Numbered from the stretch's first letter, positions 8,269 through 15,913 are shown. The stretch: 31,104 nt of DNA from an uncultured Clostridia bacterium (GCA_934120135.1 CAKOTK010000012.1:1-31104); one strand, 5' to 3'. Translations and numbers: made by a program. Notes: generated by a model from the letters alone, not told the origin.

Positions 8269-9270
8269 ATGTTTAAGTATGGACAAGATATAGGAATAGA
8301 TTTAGGTACAGCAACCGTAATTGCCTATGCTAAAGGTAAAGGAATAGTGCTAAGAGAGCCTTCTGTAGTTGCAGTTGATAATAATACAGGAGAAGTATTA
8401 GCAGTAGGAAAAGAAGCCAGAAGAATGTTAGGAAGAACACCGGGAAATATAGTAGCAACAAGACCTTTAAGAGACGGTGTAATTTCAAATTATACTGTAA
8501 CAGAAAAAATGCTTAAATATTTCATAAACCGTGTTTGTGGTAAGTTTATATTTGCACCAAGAATTATGATTTGTATACCTTCACAAGTAACAGAGGTAGA
8601 AAAAAAAGCAGTTATAGATGCAGCATCACAAGCAGGTGCAAGAAAAGTATATTTAATTGAAGAACCAATTGCAGCAGCTATTGGAGCAGGAATAGATATA
8701 TCTAAACCATGTGGAAACATGGTAGTTGATATTGGTGGAGGAACAACAGATATAGCAGTTATATCTTTAGGAGGTTCAGTAGTTAGCACTTCAATAAAAG
8801 TGGCAGGAGACAAGTTTGACGAGGCAATAGTAAGATATATTAAAAAGAAATATAATACAATTATAGGAGAAAGAACAGCCGAAGATTTAAAAATAAACAT
8901 AGGCTGTGTATATCCTAAAATTCAAGATATGGAAATGGATATTAGAGGAAGAGACTTAGCAACAGGGCTTCCAAAAACAATAACAGTTCGTTCAAGCGAG
9001 ATGCTAGAAGCATTAATAGAACCTGCAATGCAAGTAGTAGATGCGGTTCATAGTGTATTAGAAAAAACACCACCAGAACTTGCAGCAGACATAAGTGATA
9101 GAGGAGTATATATGACAGGTGGAGGATGTCTAATAGATGGATTAGACAAACTTTTACAAGAACAACTAGGACTAAATGTAATGATAGCACAAGATGCAGT
9201 ATCATGCGTAGCGTTAGGAACTGGAAAAGCATTAGATAACTTAGATGCATTGGATAGAAAAAGAAAATAG
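8269..9270 (+). CDS. mreB: Rod shape-determining protein, MreB/Mbl family
   Basis: This bacterial actin homologue forms membrane-bound filaments that direct lateral cell-wall synthesis. Actin-fold ATP-binding motifs are present: GIDLGTA (phosphate 1), VVDIGGGTTDIAV (phosphate 2) and the adenosine motif MTGGGCLIDGL. ATG 8269 is preferred because GAAAGGAAAG lies just upstream; it gives MFKYGQDIGIDLGTA, the normal N-terminus, and 333 residues. The in-frame ATG 8236 lacks a ribosome site. mreC and mreD are not adjacent, so this may be an Mbl- or MreBH-type paralogue rather than the mreBCD copy. Confidence 0.93.
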   Translation: MFKYGQDIGIDLGTATVIAYAKGKGIVLREPSVVAVDNNTGEVLAVGKEARRMLGRTPGNIVATRPLRDGVISNYTVTEKMLKYFINRVCGKFIFAPRIMICIPSQVTEVEKKAVIDAASQAGARKVYLIEEPIAAAIGAGIDISKPCGNMVVDIGGGTTDIAVISLGGSVVSTSIKVAGDKFDEAIVRYIKKKYNTIIGERTAEDLKINIGCVYPKIQDMEMDIRGRDLATGLPKTITVRSSEMLEALIEPAMQVVDAVHSVLEKTPPELAADISDRGVYMTGGGCLIDGLDKLLQEQLGLNVMIAQDAVSCVALGTGKALDNLDALDRKRK

Positions 9271-9329
9271 TTGATTTGGGCAATGTAGAAGATTAGACAG
9301 AGTTTGTTAATAAGAATTCAACAAAACTA

Positions 9330-9358
9330 TTGAAAATAAAAATTTATTGTGATATTCT
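9330..9358 (+). promoter_or_regulatory. Promoter of first pilin-like gene (shared type)
   Basis: TTGAAA (9330-9335), 17 bases, TATTCT (9353-9358). The same boxes with the same spacing and similar spacer sequence occur at 17380-17408 before the second pilin-like gene. Confidence 0.6.
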
Positions 9359-9395
9359 AAAGTAAGATATGTAAAAATATCTTACTTTATTTTTA
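9358..9395 (+). terminator. Terminator-like hairpin at the pilin-like gene start
   Basis: TAAAGTAAGATAT (9358-9370) and ATATCTTACTTTA (9377-9389) form a perfect 13-pair stem with loop GTAAAA, then TTTTTAT. It overlaps the -10 box and start point of the promoter just upstream. It could end read-through from mreB or act as an operator or attenuator for the pilin-like gene. Confidence 0.7.
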
Positions 9396-9410
9396 TAAAA
9401 AGTAAAAAAA

Positions 9411-9427
9411 TGTACATACTAAATACA
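9411..9427 (+). repeat. Conserved leader motif, copy 1
   Basis: A 17-base sequence, TGTACATACTAAATACA, is repeated exactly at 17557-17573 and sits about 50 bases before the TTG start of each of the two pilin-like genes. Confidence 0.75.
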
Positions 9428-9474
9428 ACATAGAAAAAATACAAAAATACATAAGAATAAGGAGGAATCCAGAA

Positions 9475-10638
9475 TTGAAAAAATTTAAAAGTAAGTCTTA
9501 TTCAAATCATAAAGGTGTTACTTTAATAGTTTTAGTAGTAACTATTGTAGTATTATTGATATTAGCAGGAGTAAGTATAAGTGTGCTATCTGGAGATGAT
9601 GGAATAATCAAGAAGGCACAAGAATCACAAAACAAATCCGAAGAAGGTGTACAAAAAGATAAAGAAAGAGTAAAAACATTAGGAGATTGGTTGAATAGTA
9701 AGACGAAAACCGAGAGTAATGATTTAACATTTAAAATTGAAGGCAAAACATATAAAATAGAAAAAGATATGACGTGGGCACAATGGATAGAAAGCAAATA
9801 CAACACAGATAAATATAGAATAGAAGGAAATTCGACAAATGGAGTTGTATTAAAAAATGACTCAATAGATACAATAAAATACTGTCCAAAAGCTACACAA
9901 ATAGCATTGGCAAAAGATACAATAATAATTGGACAAAATTACACGCTATCAACGATAAAATTGCCAATATATTGGTATTTATCAGAAGCAGGAGAATATG
10001 TCAGCGTAACAAATGAAAGTGAGTTAGAAACAGTATTGTTGAATAATAAGGCACAATTGGCACATTGTCCTGATGTGACATCTAGTAATGCTTCAAATTG
10101 GAATTATGACCATATTGGAAATAATGGAATTCATAGTCATTTAACATATCACATAAATCTGGTAGATGGCTCAATACAATCTGATGAGAATTTAATCTTA
10201 ACTCAGCAAATTGCAATTCCATATTATAAATGTGGAGAAGAAATACAAGAACTTAATGGTGAGAATTCTACAGTGACAATACAGGAACTATTAACTAAAA
10301 TGGGAATAGATACAAGTAATAAGATTACTACTAATAATGGAAGTTATATAGATATAAATGAATGTGAAATGCTGGCACCATTTTTTGAAATATATTTAAC
10401 TAACTCTCAAAACGATAGAAAATACGATTTGAGTGAAAACTTAGGAATTTCAATGACTTTTGAAACTTTACGCGATTATGAAAAAGAAAGTATACTAGTA
10501 CTATATATTGAAGCAAATTCTAATAATGTGAGCATTGCAGAGCCAAAAGATTATGAACCAGAAACAGGTGATATTACACTAGAACTATCAAAACTTGGGG
10601 CAATAACAATACTATATGGAACGCCAGAAGAAGAATAG
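9475..10638 (+). CDS. Pilin-like (type II/IV secretion type) surface protein
   Basis: A 387-residue protein with a prepilin-type N-terminus: basic leader, then KG-VTLIVLVVTIVVLLILAG, with likely processing after Gly14 and Val rather than Glu at mature position 5. A helical, Lys/Glu-rich segment (about 45-75) follows the membrane helix. The large remainder (about 80-385) is an extracellular domain I do not recognise, with a few scattered cysteines. The start is TTG, set by AAGGAGGAA 8 bases upstream. It is a single gene with its own promoter and terminator, and shares promoter and leader with the DGR variable protein at 17624. Confidence 0.8.
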   Translation: MKKFKSKSYSNHKGVTLIVLVVTIVVLLILAGVSISVLSGDDGIIKKAQESQNKSEEGVQKDKERVKTLGDWLNSKTKTESNDLTFKIEGKTYKIEKDMTWAQWIESKYNTDKYRIEGNSTNGVVLKNDSIDTIKYCPKATQIALAKDTIIIGQNYTLSTIKLPIYWYLSEAGEYVSVTNESELETVLLNNKAQLAHCPDVTSSNASNWNYDHIGNNGIHSHLTYHINLVDGSIQSDENLILTQQIAIPYYKCGEEIQELNGENSTVTIQELLTKMGIDTSNKITTNNGSYIDINECEMLAPFFEIYLTNSQNDRKYDLSENLGISMTFETLRDYEKESILVLYIEANSNNVSIAEPKDYEPETGDITLELSKLGAITILYGTPEEE

Positions 10639-10644
10639 AAAAGG

Positions 10645-10685
10645 TAAACTAAATCAAAGATATATTTTGATTTAGTTTATTTTTT
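10645..10685 (+). terminator. Terminator of first pilin-like gene
   Basis: TAAACTAAATCAAA and TTTGATTTAGTTTA form a 14-pair perfect stem followed by six T. Confidence 0.9.
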
Positions 10686-10714
10686 ACTCTAATATATAAG
10701 CTTACTAAAAAAAC

Positions 10715-10743
10715 TTGCAAAAATTTGGATAAAATTGTATAAT
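10715..10743 (+). promoter_or_regulatory. Promoter of acyl-CoA synthetase
   Basis: TTGCAA (10715-10720), 17-base spacer, TATAAT (10738-10743), 40 bases before the gene. Confidence 0.65.
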
Positions 10744-10783
10744 AAGTACTAGATTTTAGTTAAGGTAAAGCCTTGAGGAAGGA

Positions 10784-12655
10784 ATGAAAATAAAAATGAG
10801 AGGTTTAAGAGACTTTAAAGTACCAGATTTTAAATTTCCAAAATTCAAAATGAAAGACATTTCTGAAATAGAAGAAATGAATATAAATTATGATGAAATA
10901 GAAAAAAACAAAGATAAAAAGAAAGACAGAAAGGAATTTGTTGCGACTAACTACAATAGCATAAAAGAAATATTCGAACATTCAATAAAAACATATGCAA
11001 ACAAAGAATTTATACTAGAAAAATTTGATCCAAAAGGTAAATATGAAGAAATATCATATGAACAATTTGGAAAAGATGTAATAGGTTTTGGAACAGCATT
11101 AAATAGAGTGTTAAAGTTAGAAAATAGACCAAGAATTATGATATTAAGCGAAACAACATATGACTGGTATGTATCATATGTTACATTACTTTGTGGAGAT
11201 GCAATTGCTATACCAACAGATAAAGAACTACCGGACAATGAACTTGAGAATGTAGTAAAAAGATCTAAAGCAGATGCAATTATATATTCAGAAAAAAAAG
11301 CTGATTCAGTAAAAAAAATAATGGAGAAATTCCCACAAGTTAAGTATTTTATAAAAATGTATTCTGAAGATGGATTACAAAACAAAACAGTCGGAATGCA
11401 ATACCTAATAAATGAGGGAACAAAATTTGTTAATTCTGGAGATGACTATTTTGCTAAAGTAGAAACTGATCCGGACGAATTTAAAGTATTACTATTTACA
11501 TCAGGAACTACTTCAAATGCAAAAGGAGTTATGCTTACAAGCCGTAATTTAGCAGAAAACATAAACGCTGCAACGGCCTATGCAAAAGTATATCCAGAAG
11601 ACAGATTCTTCTCAGTATTGCCATTACATCATACATATGAGTCGACAATAGGATTTCTACTTCCAATGGCGTGGGGTAGCTCAATTGCAGTTTGCCAAGG
11701 ACTAAAACATATCGTACCAAATATGTTAGAAAGCAAACCAAGTGTACTAATCTCAGTACCTCTTTTAATAGAAAATTTATATAAGAAAATAAATGCAAGT
11801 ATAAAAAAAGCAGGTAAAGATGGTTTAGTTGGTTCAATGTTACATATTACAAATGCATTAAAAGTGGTAGGAGTTGATGTTAAACGTAAAGTATTTTCAG
11901 ACATTTATGAAAACTTAGGCGGAAACTTAAGATTTATAGTATCAGCAGCAGCTCCAATAGATGCAAAAATTGGAAAATGGGTAGAAGATATAGGAATTAC
12001 ATTTTTACAAGGTTATGGATTAACTGAAACTGCCCCAATTGCGGCCTTAACACCTGAATATCAACCTAAGGTAGGCTCAGCAGGAAAAGCAATACCAAAA
12101 GGAGAAATTAGAATAGAAGATCCTAATGAAGATGGAGAAGGAGAGGTTTTAATAAAAACTCCTACTTTAATGATTGGATATTATGAGGATGAAAAGGCAA
12201 CAAATGAAGTAATAGAAGTGATAGATGGAGAAAGATGGTTTCATTCTGGAGATATAGGATATCTAGATAAAGATGGCTTCTTATATATAACAGGAAGAAG
12301 CAAAAATGTAATAGTTACTCAAAATGGTAAAAACATCTATCCAGAAGAAATCGAGCTATTATTAGCACAGGTGCCAGAAATTAAAGAATGTATGGTATAT
12401 GGAAAACAAGATGAAAAAGACCCAACCAATAAAGAACTAATTATCTCTGTAAAAGTTATACCAAATTTAGATAAGATTGGAAAAGATTTAACAGACGAAC
12501 AAATAAGAGAAATTATCTGGCCTAAGATTAAAGAAGTTAATAAAAAGCTAACTTCATATAAGGCAATTAAAAACTTAGAGATTAAGCATGATGAATTTGA
12601 AAAAACCACAACAATGAAAATTAAGCGTTATGCAGAAATCAAAAAAAGCAAATAA
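10784..12655 (+). CDS. Long-chain fatty acid-CoA ligase (AMP-forming)
   Basis: An adenylate-forming enzyme of the ANL superfamily that activates fatty acids through an acyl-AMP. The P-loop signature LLFTSGTTSNAKGVMLTSRN is at about residue 230. The GYGLTETAP motif, the GERWFHSGDIGYLDKDG motif and the ITGRSKNVIVTQNGKNIYPEEIE hinge are all present. The 623-residue length fits the long-chain (FadD15/FAA1-like) group. An unusual N-terminal extension of about 45 residues is basic with repeating Phe-Lys-Pro (DFKVPDFKFPKFKM) and may contact the membrane. Start and ribosome site (GAGGAAGG) are clear. It is a single-gene unit. The exact acyl substrate is not readable from sequence. Confidence 0.92.
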   Translation: MKIKMRGLRDFKVPDFKFPKFKMKDISEIEEMNINYDEIEKNKDKKKDRKEFVATNYNSIKEIFEHSIKTYANKEFILEKFDPKGKYEEISYEQFGKDVIGFGTALNRVLKLENRPRIMILSETTYDWYVSYVTLLCGDAIAIPTDKELPDNELENVVKRSKADAIIYSEKKADSVKKIMEKFPQVKYFIKMYSEDGLQNKTVGMQYLINEGTKFVNSGDDYFAKVETDPDEFKVLLFTSGTTSNAKGVMLTSRNLAENINAATAYAKVYPEDRFFSVLPLHHTYESTIGFLLPMAWGSSIAVCQGLKHIVPNMLESKPSVLISVPLLIENLYKKINASIKKAGKDGLVGSMLHITNALKVVGVDVKRKVFSDIYENLGGNLRFIVSAAAPIDAKIGKWVEDIGITFLQGYGLTETAPIAALTPEYQPKVGSAGKAIPKGEIRIEDPNEDGEGEVLIKTPTLMIGYYEDEKATNEVIEVIDGERWFHSGDIGYLDKDGFLYITGRSKNVIVTQNGKNIYPEEIELLLAQVPEIKECMVYGKQDEKDPTNKELIISVKVIPNLDKIGKDLTDEQIREIIWPKIKEVNKKLTSYKAIKNLEIKHDEFEKTTTMKIKRYAEIKKSK

Positions 12656-12695
12656 AATTTTATTACAAAAAAATACAAATTATTACAAAATAACC

Positions 12696-12724
12696 TTGAC
12701 TTTGTAAAAATATTGTAATAAAAT
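12696..12724 (+). promoter_or_regulatory. Promoter of unknown helical protein
   Basis: TTGACT (12696-12701), 17 bases, TAAAAT (12719-12724). A 115-base leader follows. Confidence 0.5.
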
Positions 12725-12838
12725 CGTAACAGAAATGTAAAAATAAAAAGATGAAATCCTATTGTAGTTTTTTATGATTCAGTATATAATATTAACGCAT
12801 AGGAAAAAATAACGTAGGATAAAGGAGGGAAGTTTACG

Positions 12839-13678
12839 ATGTCTAGATCTGGCATAGTAAACGTGAGAATGGTTATCACGGAAGAAAAAATTTTATCAAA
12901 CATGGATAAAGTACAAAAATTAATAAATCCTAATAGTAAAAAGCAAATTATCCAATTAGAAGAAGACGCTTACTTTAAGGATTTAATAGAATCCATAAAA
13001 ACATATTTAATTGAATATCCTAAAAAGAAAAACTTTCCTAAAAGTGTATATAAGGCAGCTTATGAATTAGTTGAATATGCAACAAATCAATTTGAGGAAA
13101 ATACTAAAAAAATAGAAGAACTAATTCGTCAAAGAGAGAAAAATATTTCTTTAGCAGCTGAATTAAAAGAAGCACTAGATGCAGTTGAAAATAAAGAAGA
13201 TAATTGGAAAGAAACAGTAAGAAATATTTCTAATGATTTTCCAGAGGATATAATTGATACATTAAATTTAATAGGAAGAACTAAATCAGCAAAATCACAA
13301 AATTATCAAGATGCTGTAAAACTAATAAATGCAAGAATAGTTAACCTAGAATCAAACTTACATATTGAAATAGATATGGAAAGAATTGAAGATAGATCAA
13401 AAGCATTAAGCTATATTGGAATTGAAATAGCAGATGCATTAAAATTAATACCAGCACCACAAGAAGATAATGAAGTAGAAGCTGTGTTAGAACAAATAGA
13501 AGAGGTAACTCCAGAGGATAAAACATACTTTGAACAAACTAGAGTAGAAGTAAAACCATCTTTATGGCAAAGAATTAAAAATAGCAAAATTGTTAGAGCA
13601 ATTAGCTATGCTATGAAGATTAAAGTTGTACTTCAAGTTCCAGCACTTCCAGAAGGAAGAGGAGAACAAAGAAATTAA
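12839..13678 (+). CDS. Unknown helical protein
   Basis: I do not recognise this 279-residue protein. It is almost entirely charged and helical in composition. A stretch rich in Glu, Lys and Asn at about 80-130 could form a coiled coil. No signal peptide or membrane helix is visible. The C-terminus is different: a basic patch (SLWQRIKNSKIVRAISYAMKI, about 241-262) then a Pro/Gly/Arg tail, which could be a membrane- or nucleic-acid-contacting end. The ribosome site GGAGGG is strong. It has its own promoter and a strong terminator. Confidence 0.8.
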   Translation: MSRSGIVNVRMVITEEKILSNMDKVQKLINPNSKKQIIQLEEDAYFKDLIESIKTYLIEYPKKKNFPKSVYKAAYELVEYATNQFEENTKKIEELIRQREKNISLAAELKEALDAVENKEDNWKETVRNISNDFPEDIIDTLNLIGRTKSAKSQNYQDAVKLINARIVNLESNLHIEIDMERIEDRSKALSYIGIEIADALKLIPAPQEDNEVEAVLEQIEEVTPEDKTYFEQTRVEVKPSLWQRIKNSKIVRAISYAMKIKVVLQVPALPEGRGEQRN

Positions 13679-13687
13679 AAAGTTATG

Positions 13688-13732
13688 TTAAAAGTGGTTG
13701 GAGTAAAATCTAACCACTTTTAAAAATTTTTT
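13688..13732 (+). terminator. Terminator of unknown helical protein gene
   Basis: TTAAAAGTGGTT and AACCACTTTTAA form a 12-pair stem, followed by a T-rich tract ending in six T. Confidence 0.85.
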
Positions 13733-13753
13733 AAAAAATAATTACTTAAACAC

Positions 13754-13782
13754 TTGACAATTTTAATAAAATGTCATATACT
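13754..13782 (+). promoter_or_regulatory. Promoter of tRNA-Met
   Basis: TTGACA (13754-13759), 17 bases, TATACT (13777-13782), 19 bases before the tRNA. Confidence 0.75.
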
Positions 13783-13800
13783 TAAAACTGCATTACAAAT

Positions 13801-13877
13801 GCGCCATTAGCTCAGTTGGTCAGAGCAACCGGCTCATAACCGGTGGGTCCTAGGTTCGAATCCTAGATGGCGCACCA
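13801..13877 (+). tRNA. tRNA-Met (anticodon CAT)
   Basis: A complete 77-base cloverleaf with encoded CCA. Acceptor arms GCGCCAT and ATGGCGC pair fully. The anticodon arm is ACCGG-CTCATAA-CCGGT and the T arm CCTAG-GTTCGAA-TCCTAG. The 1-72 G-C pair excludes a typical initiator tRNA. Elongator tRNA-Met is the simplest reading; a lysidine-modified tRNA-Ile2 also has a CAT anticodon and cannot be excluded by eye. Confidence 0.92.
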
Positions 13878-13884
13878 AAAACTA

Positions 13885-13913
13885 TTGACAATATTAAAAT
13901 GTCAAAGTATAAT
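13885..13913 (+). promoter_or_regulatory. Consensus promoter of tRNA-Tyr
   Basis: Perfect boxes: TTGACA (13885-13890), 17 bases, TATAAT (13908-13913). The tRNA therefore has its own strong promoter although tRNA-Met lies only 57 bases upstream. Confidence 0.8.
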
Positions 13914-13933
13914 ATAACAATTAAATAATATAT

Positions 13934-14244
13934 GGGCAGATGGCCGAGTGGCTAAAGGCGGCAGACTGTAGGCTTTGATTAAAATCAAAAAATCAGAAAT
14001 TGCAGCTCATACAAGTAATTGTATGATGAAAACCGGGCTAATTCGGGGAAGTCTTAACAGTATAAGCTGATGATAATCCCGAGCTAGAAAGAAATTTCGA
14101 GTGTAGAGACTTTATACCTGGTATCTTATATCTAAGATAAAGAGAAAGTCCAGACTACAAACATGAAAGTGGTAGTGAAAACTATAGTAGTAAGAAATCT
14201 GTTCTCGTACGAGTACGATGGTTCGAATCCATCTCTGCCCACCA
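13934..14244 (+). tRNA. tRNA-Tyr (GTA) interrupted by a group I intron
   Basis: Exon 1 is 13934-13969 and exon 2 is 14195-14244. Joined, they make an 86-base tRNA. Acceptor arms GGGCAGA and TCTGCCC pair, the discriminator is A, and CCA is encoded. The D arm is GCC/GGC. The anticodon stem is GCAGA/TCTGT and the loop CTGTAAA, with anticodon GTA. A long variable arm (CTCGTACGAG core) identifies a class II tRNA, as expected for bacterial tRNA-Tyr. The T arm is GATGG-TTCGAAT-CCATC. The intron lies between the second and third anticodon bases, so splicing is needed to make a usable tRNA. Confidence 0.93.
13970..14194 (+). ncRNA. Group I self-splicing intron in tRNA-Tyr
   Basis: 225 bases that follow the group I plan. 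The 5' splice site follows U13969, paired as U-G in P1 (CTGT 13966-13969 with GCAG 14002-14005). P2 is 14008-14014/14019-14025. P3 is ACCGGG 14032-14037 with CCTGGT 14117-14122. P4 is CGGG 14044-14047 with CCCG 14078-14081. P6 is capped by a GAAA tetraloop (14091-14094). P7 is GACTTT 14108-14113 with AAAGTC 14145-14150. P8 is 14123-14128/14133-14138. P9 is ACTAC 14154-14158 with GTAGT 14172-14176. The terminal G is at 14194. The Q- and R-like boxes AATCCCGAGC and TAGAGAC are readable. There is no internal ORF. Confidence 0.92.
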
Positions 14245-14284
14245 AAAACAAGTTGAAAGACTTGTTTTTAAATACATAACAATA

Positions 14285-14298
14285 CGAACAAATATTCT
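14285..14298. promoter_or_regulatory. Weak LexA-box-like sequence
   Basis: CGAACAAATATTCT matches 12 of 14 positions of the Gram-positive SOS box pattern (CGAAC-N4-GTTYC type). It lies 16 bases before the endonuclease start. With two mismatches in a low-GC genome it could be chance. Confidence 0.2.
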
Positions 14299-14313
14299 AC
14301 AAAAGGAGAAAAT

Positions 14314-14694
14314 ATGAAATTTGAAACTAATAAAGAAAAAGGAAATTCTAGTTTAGGTATAGCAATTGCATATTTTTCAACTAATGGATATACAGTTTCA
14401 ATTCCACTTAATGATACACAAGATTATGATTTGGTTGTTGAGAAAGAAAGCAAATTTTATAGCGTACAAGTTAAATCAACAGGTTGCAAAACAAAGTATG
14501 GAAATTATCAAGTAGCATTAAAAACTTGTGGAGGAACTAAAGGAAAAACATATAAAACTATAATTGACACAAATGTAGACTTAGTATTTATTGTTGCAAG
14601 TGATATGTCAATGTACTTGATTCCAAAAAGTGAGATAAAGAATAAATCAACAATAAATTTATGCGATAGTTATATAAAGTATAAAATAGTGTGA
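14314..14694 (+). CDS. Group I intron-associated PD-(D/E)XK endonuclease
   Basis: A 126-residue protein that resembles the small PD-(D/E)XK family containing the intron-encoded homing endonuclease I-Ssp6803I from a cyanobacterial tRNA-fMet intron. The pattern is an N-terminal helix (KEKGNSSLGIAIAYFSTNGY), then PLNDTQDYDLVVE with Asp39 as the likely metal ligand, then VQVKST with the Gln52-x-Lys54 pair in place of (D/E)XK. The ribosome site AAAAGGAG is strong. It lies 69 bases after tRNA-Tyr and outside the intron, so it would be free-standing. The likely target, by inference, is an intronless tRNA-Tyr gene. It overlaps the upstream side of the next gene's ribosome site. A different nuclease role, such as restriction, is possible. 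Confidence 0.75.
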   Translation: MKFETNKEKGNSSLGIAIAYFSTNGYTVSIPLNDTQDYDLVVEKESKFYSVQVKSTGCKTKYGNYQVALKTCGGTKGKTYKTIIDTNVDLVFIVASDMSMYLIPKSEIKNKSTINLCDSYIKYKIV

Positions 14695-14711
14695 AAGTGA
14701 GGAAAATAATA

Positions 14712-15548
14712 ATGAAAATAGCAATTATTTCTGACATACACGGAAATTTAGAAGCGTTAAAATCAACTTTAAAAGATATAGAAAATAGAGAAGTTGACAA
14801 GATTATATGTTTAGGAGATATTATAGCAAAAGGAGTACATCCAAAAGAATGTATAGAACTAATAAAAAGAAAATGCGAAGTGGTGTTACAAGGAAACTGT
14901 GATAAATATTTTTCATTAGAATATGAAAATATTGAAGAGATAAATGAACAAGAGCAAAAAAGAATAAAATGGAACCAATCATTAATAACTAAAGAAGATA
15001 GAGAATATCTATTAAATTTACCGTTATGCTATGAATTTTATATGAGCGGAAGTTTAGTAAGATTATTTCATGCTACACCGATTGCGAATAATAAAGCAAT
15101 ATTAAGCTTTGATAATATTGAAACTAAATATCAAATGTTTCTACCAAGCGAAAATACACAGTCTCAAGAAATTGCGGATGTTGTAATATATGGACATATT
15201 CATCAACCATATATGGAAAAAATGTATAATAAAACTATAATAAATACAGGAAGCGTAGGCAATTCATTTGATGCTATAAGAAATAAAAATAAAGATAGTA
15301 ATGCATTAGAAACTACAAAAAGCAATTACTTAATAATTGAAGGAGAATATGAAAGCAAAAATTATTCGTCAGACATCTCATTTCAATTTATAAAAGTACC
15401 TTATGACATTGATAAAGAATTAGAAGACGAAAGTTTAAATAGTGAGAAGGAAAACTACAGCTTTGAGTTAAAACAAGGAATGTATAGAGACATGACTAAA
15501 ATTAATGATAATTTTAGGAAGTTAGGAGTAGATGTGGATAAAATTTAA
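14712..15548 (+). CDS. Metallophosphoesterase (YfcE-like family)
   Basis: A 278-residue calcineurin-like phosphoesterase with IISDIHGN (residues 5-12), CLGDIIAKG, a GNCD metal motif and VIYGHIHQPYM, followed by INTGSVGN, which is the usual YfcE/DNA-methyltransferase-neighbour type pattern. The predicted product is cytosolic. The start at ATG 14712 has a GTGAGG ribosome site; an upstream in-frame GTG at 14691 overlaps the endonuclease. The C-terminal part after about residue 215 is an extra charged segment without a known motif. The short distance to the endonuclease suggests co-transcription, but no functional link is evident. Confidence 0.88.
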   Translation: MKIAIISDIHGNLEALKSTLKDIENREVDKIICLGDIIAKGVHPKECIELIKRKCEVVLQGNCDKYFSLEYENIEEINEQEQKRIKWNQSLITKEDREYLLNLPLCYEFYMSGSLVRLFHATPIANNKAILSFDNIETKYQMFLPSENTQSQEIADVVIYGHIHQPYMEKMYNKTIINTGSVGNSFDAIRNKNKDSNALETTKSNYLIIEGEYESKNYSSDISFQFIKVPYDIDKELEDESLNSEKENYSFELKQGMYRDMTKINDNFRKLGVDVDKI

Positions 15549-15553
15549 GATAA

Positions 15554-15586
15554 AACAAGGGTGTCCTATTATAGGACACCATTGTT
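15554..15586. terminator. Bidirectional hairpin between convergent genes
   Basis: GGTGTCCT/AGGACACC pair around ATTAT, extended by AACAA/TTGTT outside a G-A mismatch. It sits between the stop codons of two convergent genes. No T-run is present, so terminator strength is uncertain. Confidence 0.6.
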
Positions 15587-15592
15587 GAGAGA

Positions 15593-15913
15593 TTATAAAG
15601 TAAAAGCTAACAATTCTCCTTCTAACTCAAAAAGCTTAGGAAATTTTTCCCTGAGTTCTTCAAAAGAAGAGACTTCTTCAGGAAAAGAAATGGAACTTAT
15701 AACGTCGTCATTTGAAGACCACATAGCTCCATAGCTAATACTATTAGGATACTTATATACAAAAGTTACATAAGCTTCTGCATCACTAGGGGCATCACTA
15801 GGAATGTCTGCAGAACTGATATGGAGTCCGGGAACAAGCCATTCCCGAACGCCTTGCTCAAGTTCCATGTTCATTGCTTCCATCAACTTTAAGTTATTTT
15901 GCTGATAGTACAT
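15593..15913 (-). CDS. Small acidic protein of unknown function
   Basis: A 106-residue acidic, probably cytosolic protein that I do not recognise. It has no membrane segment and no cysteine. The centre (SDAPSDAEAYVTFVYKYPNS) and the C-terminus (FEELREKFPKLFELEGELLAFTL) look like a compact alpha/beta fold. The start is set by an AAAGGAGA ribosome site. It stands alone between a convergent gene and a divergent broken gene, and may be lineage-specific or acquired. Confidence 0.6.
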   Translation of the reverse strand: MYYQQNNLKLMEAMNMELEQGVREWLVPGLHISSADIPSDAPSDAEAYVTFVYKYPNSISYGAMWSSNDDVISSISFPEEVSSFEELREKFPKLFELEGELLAFTL

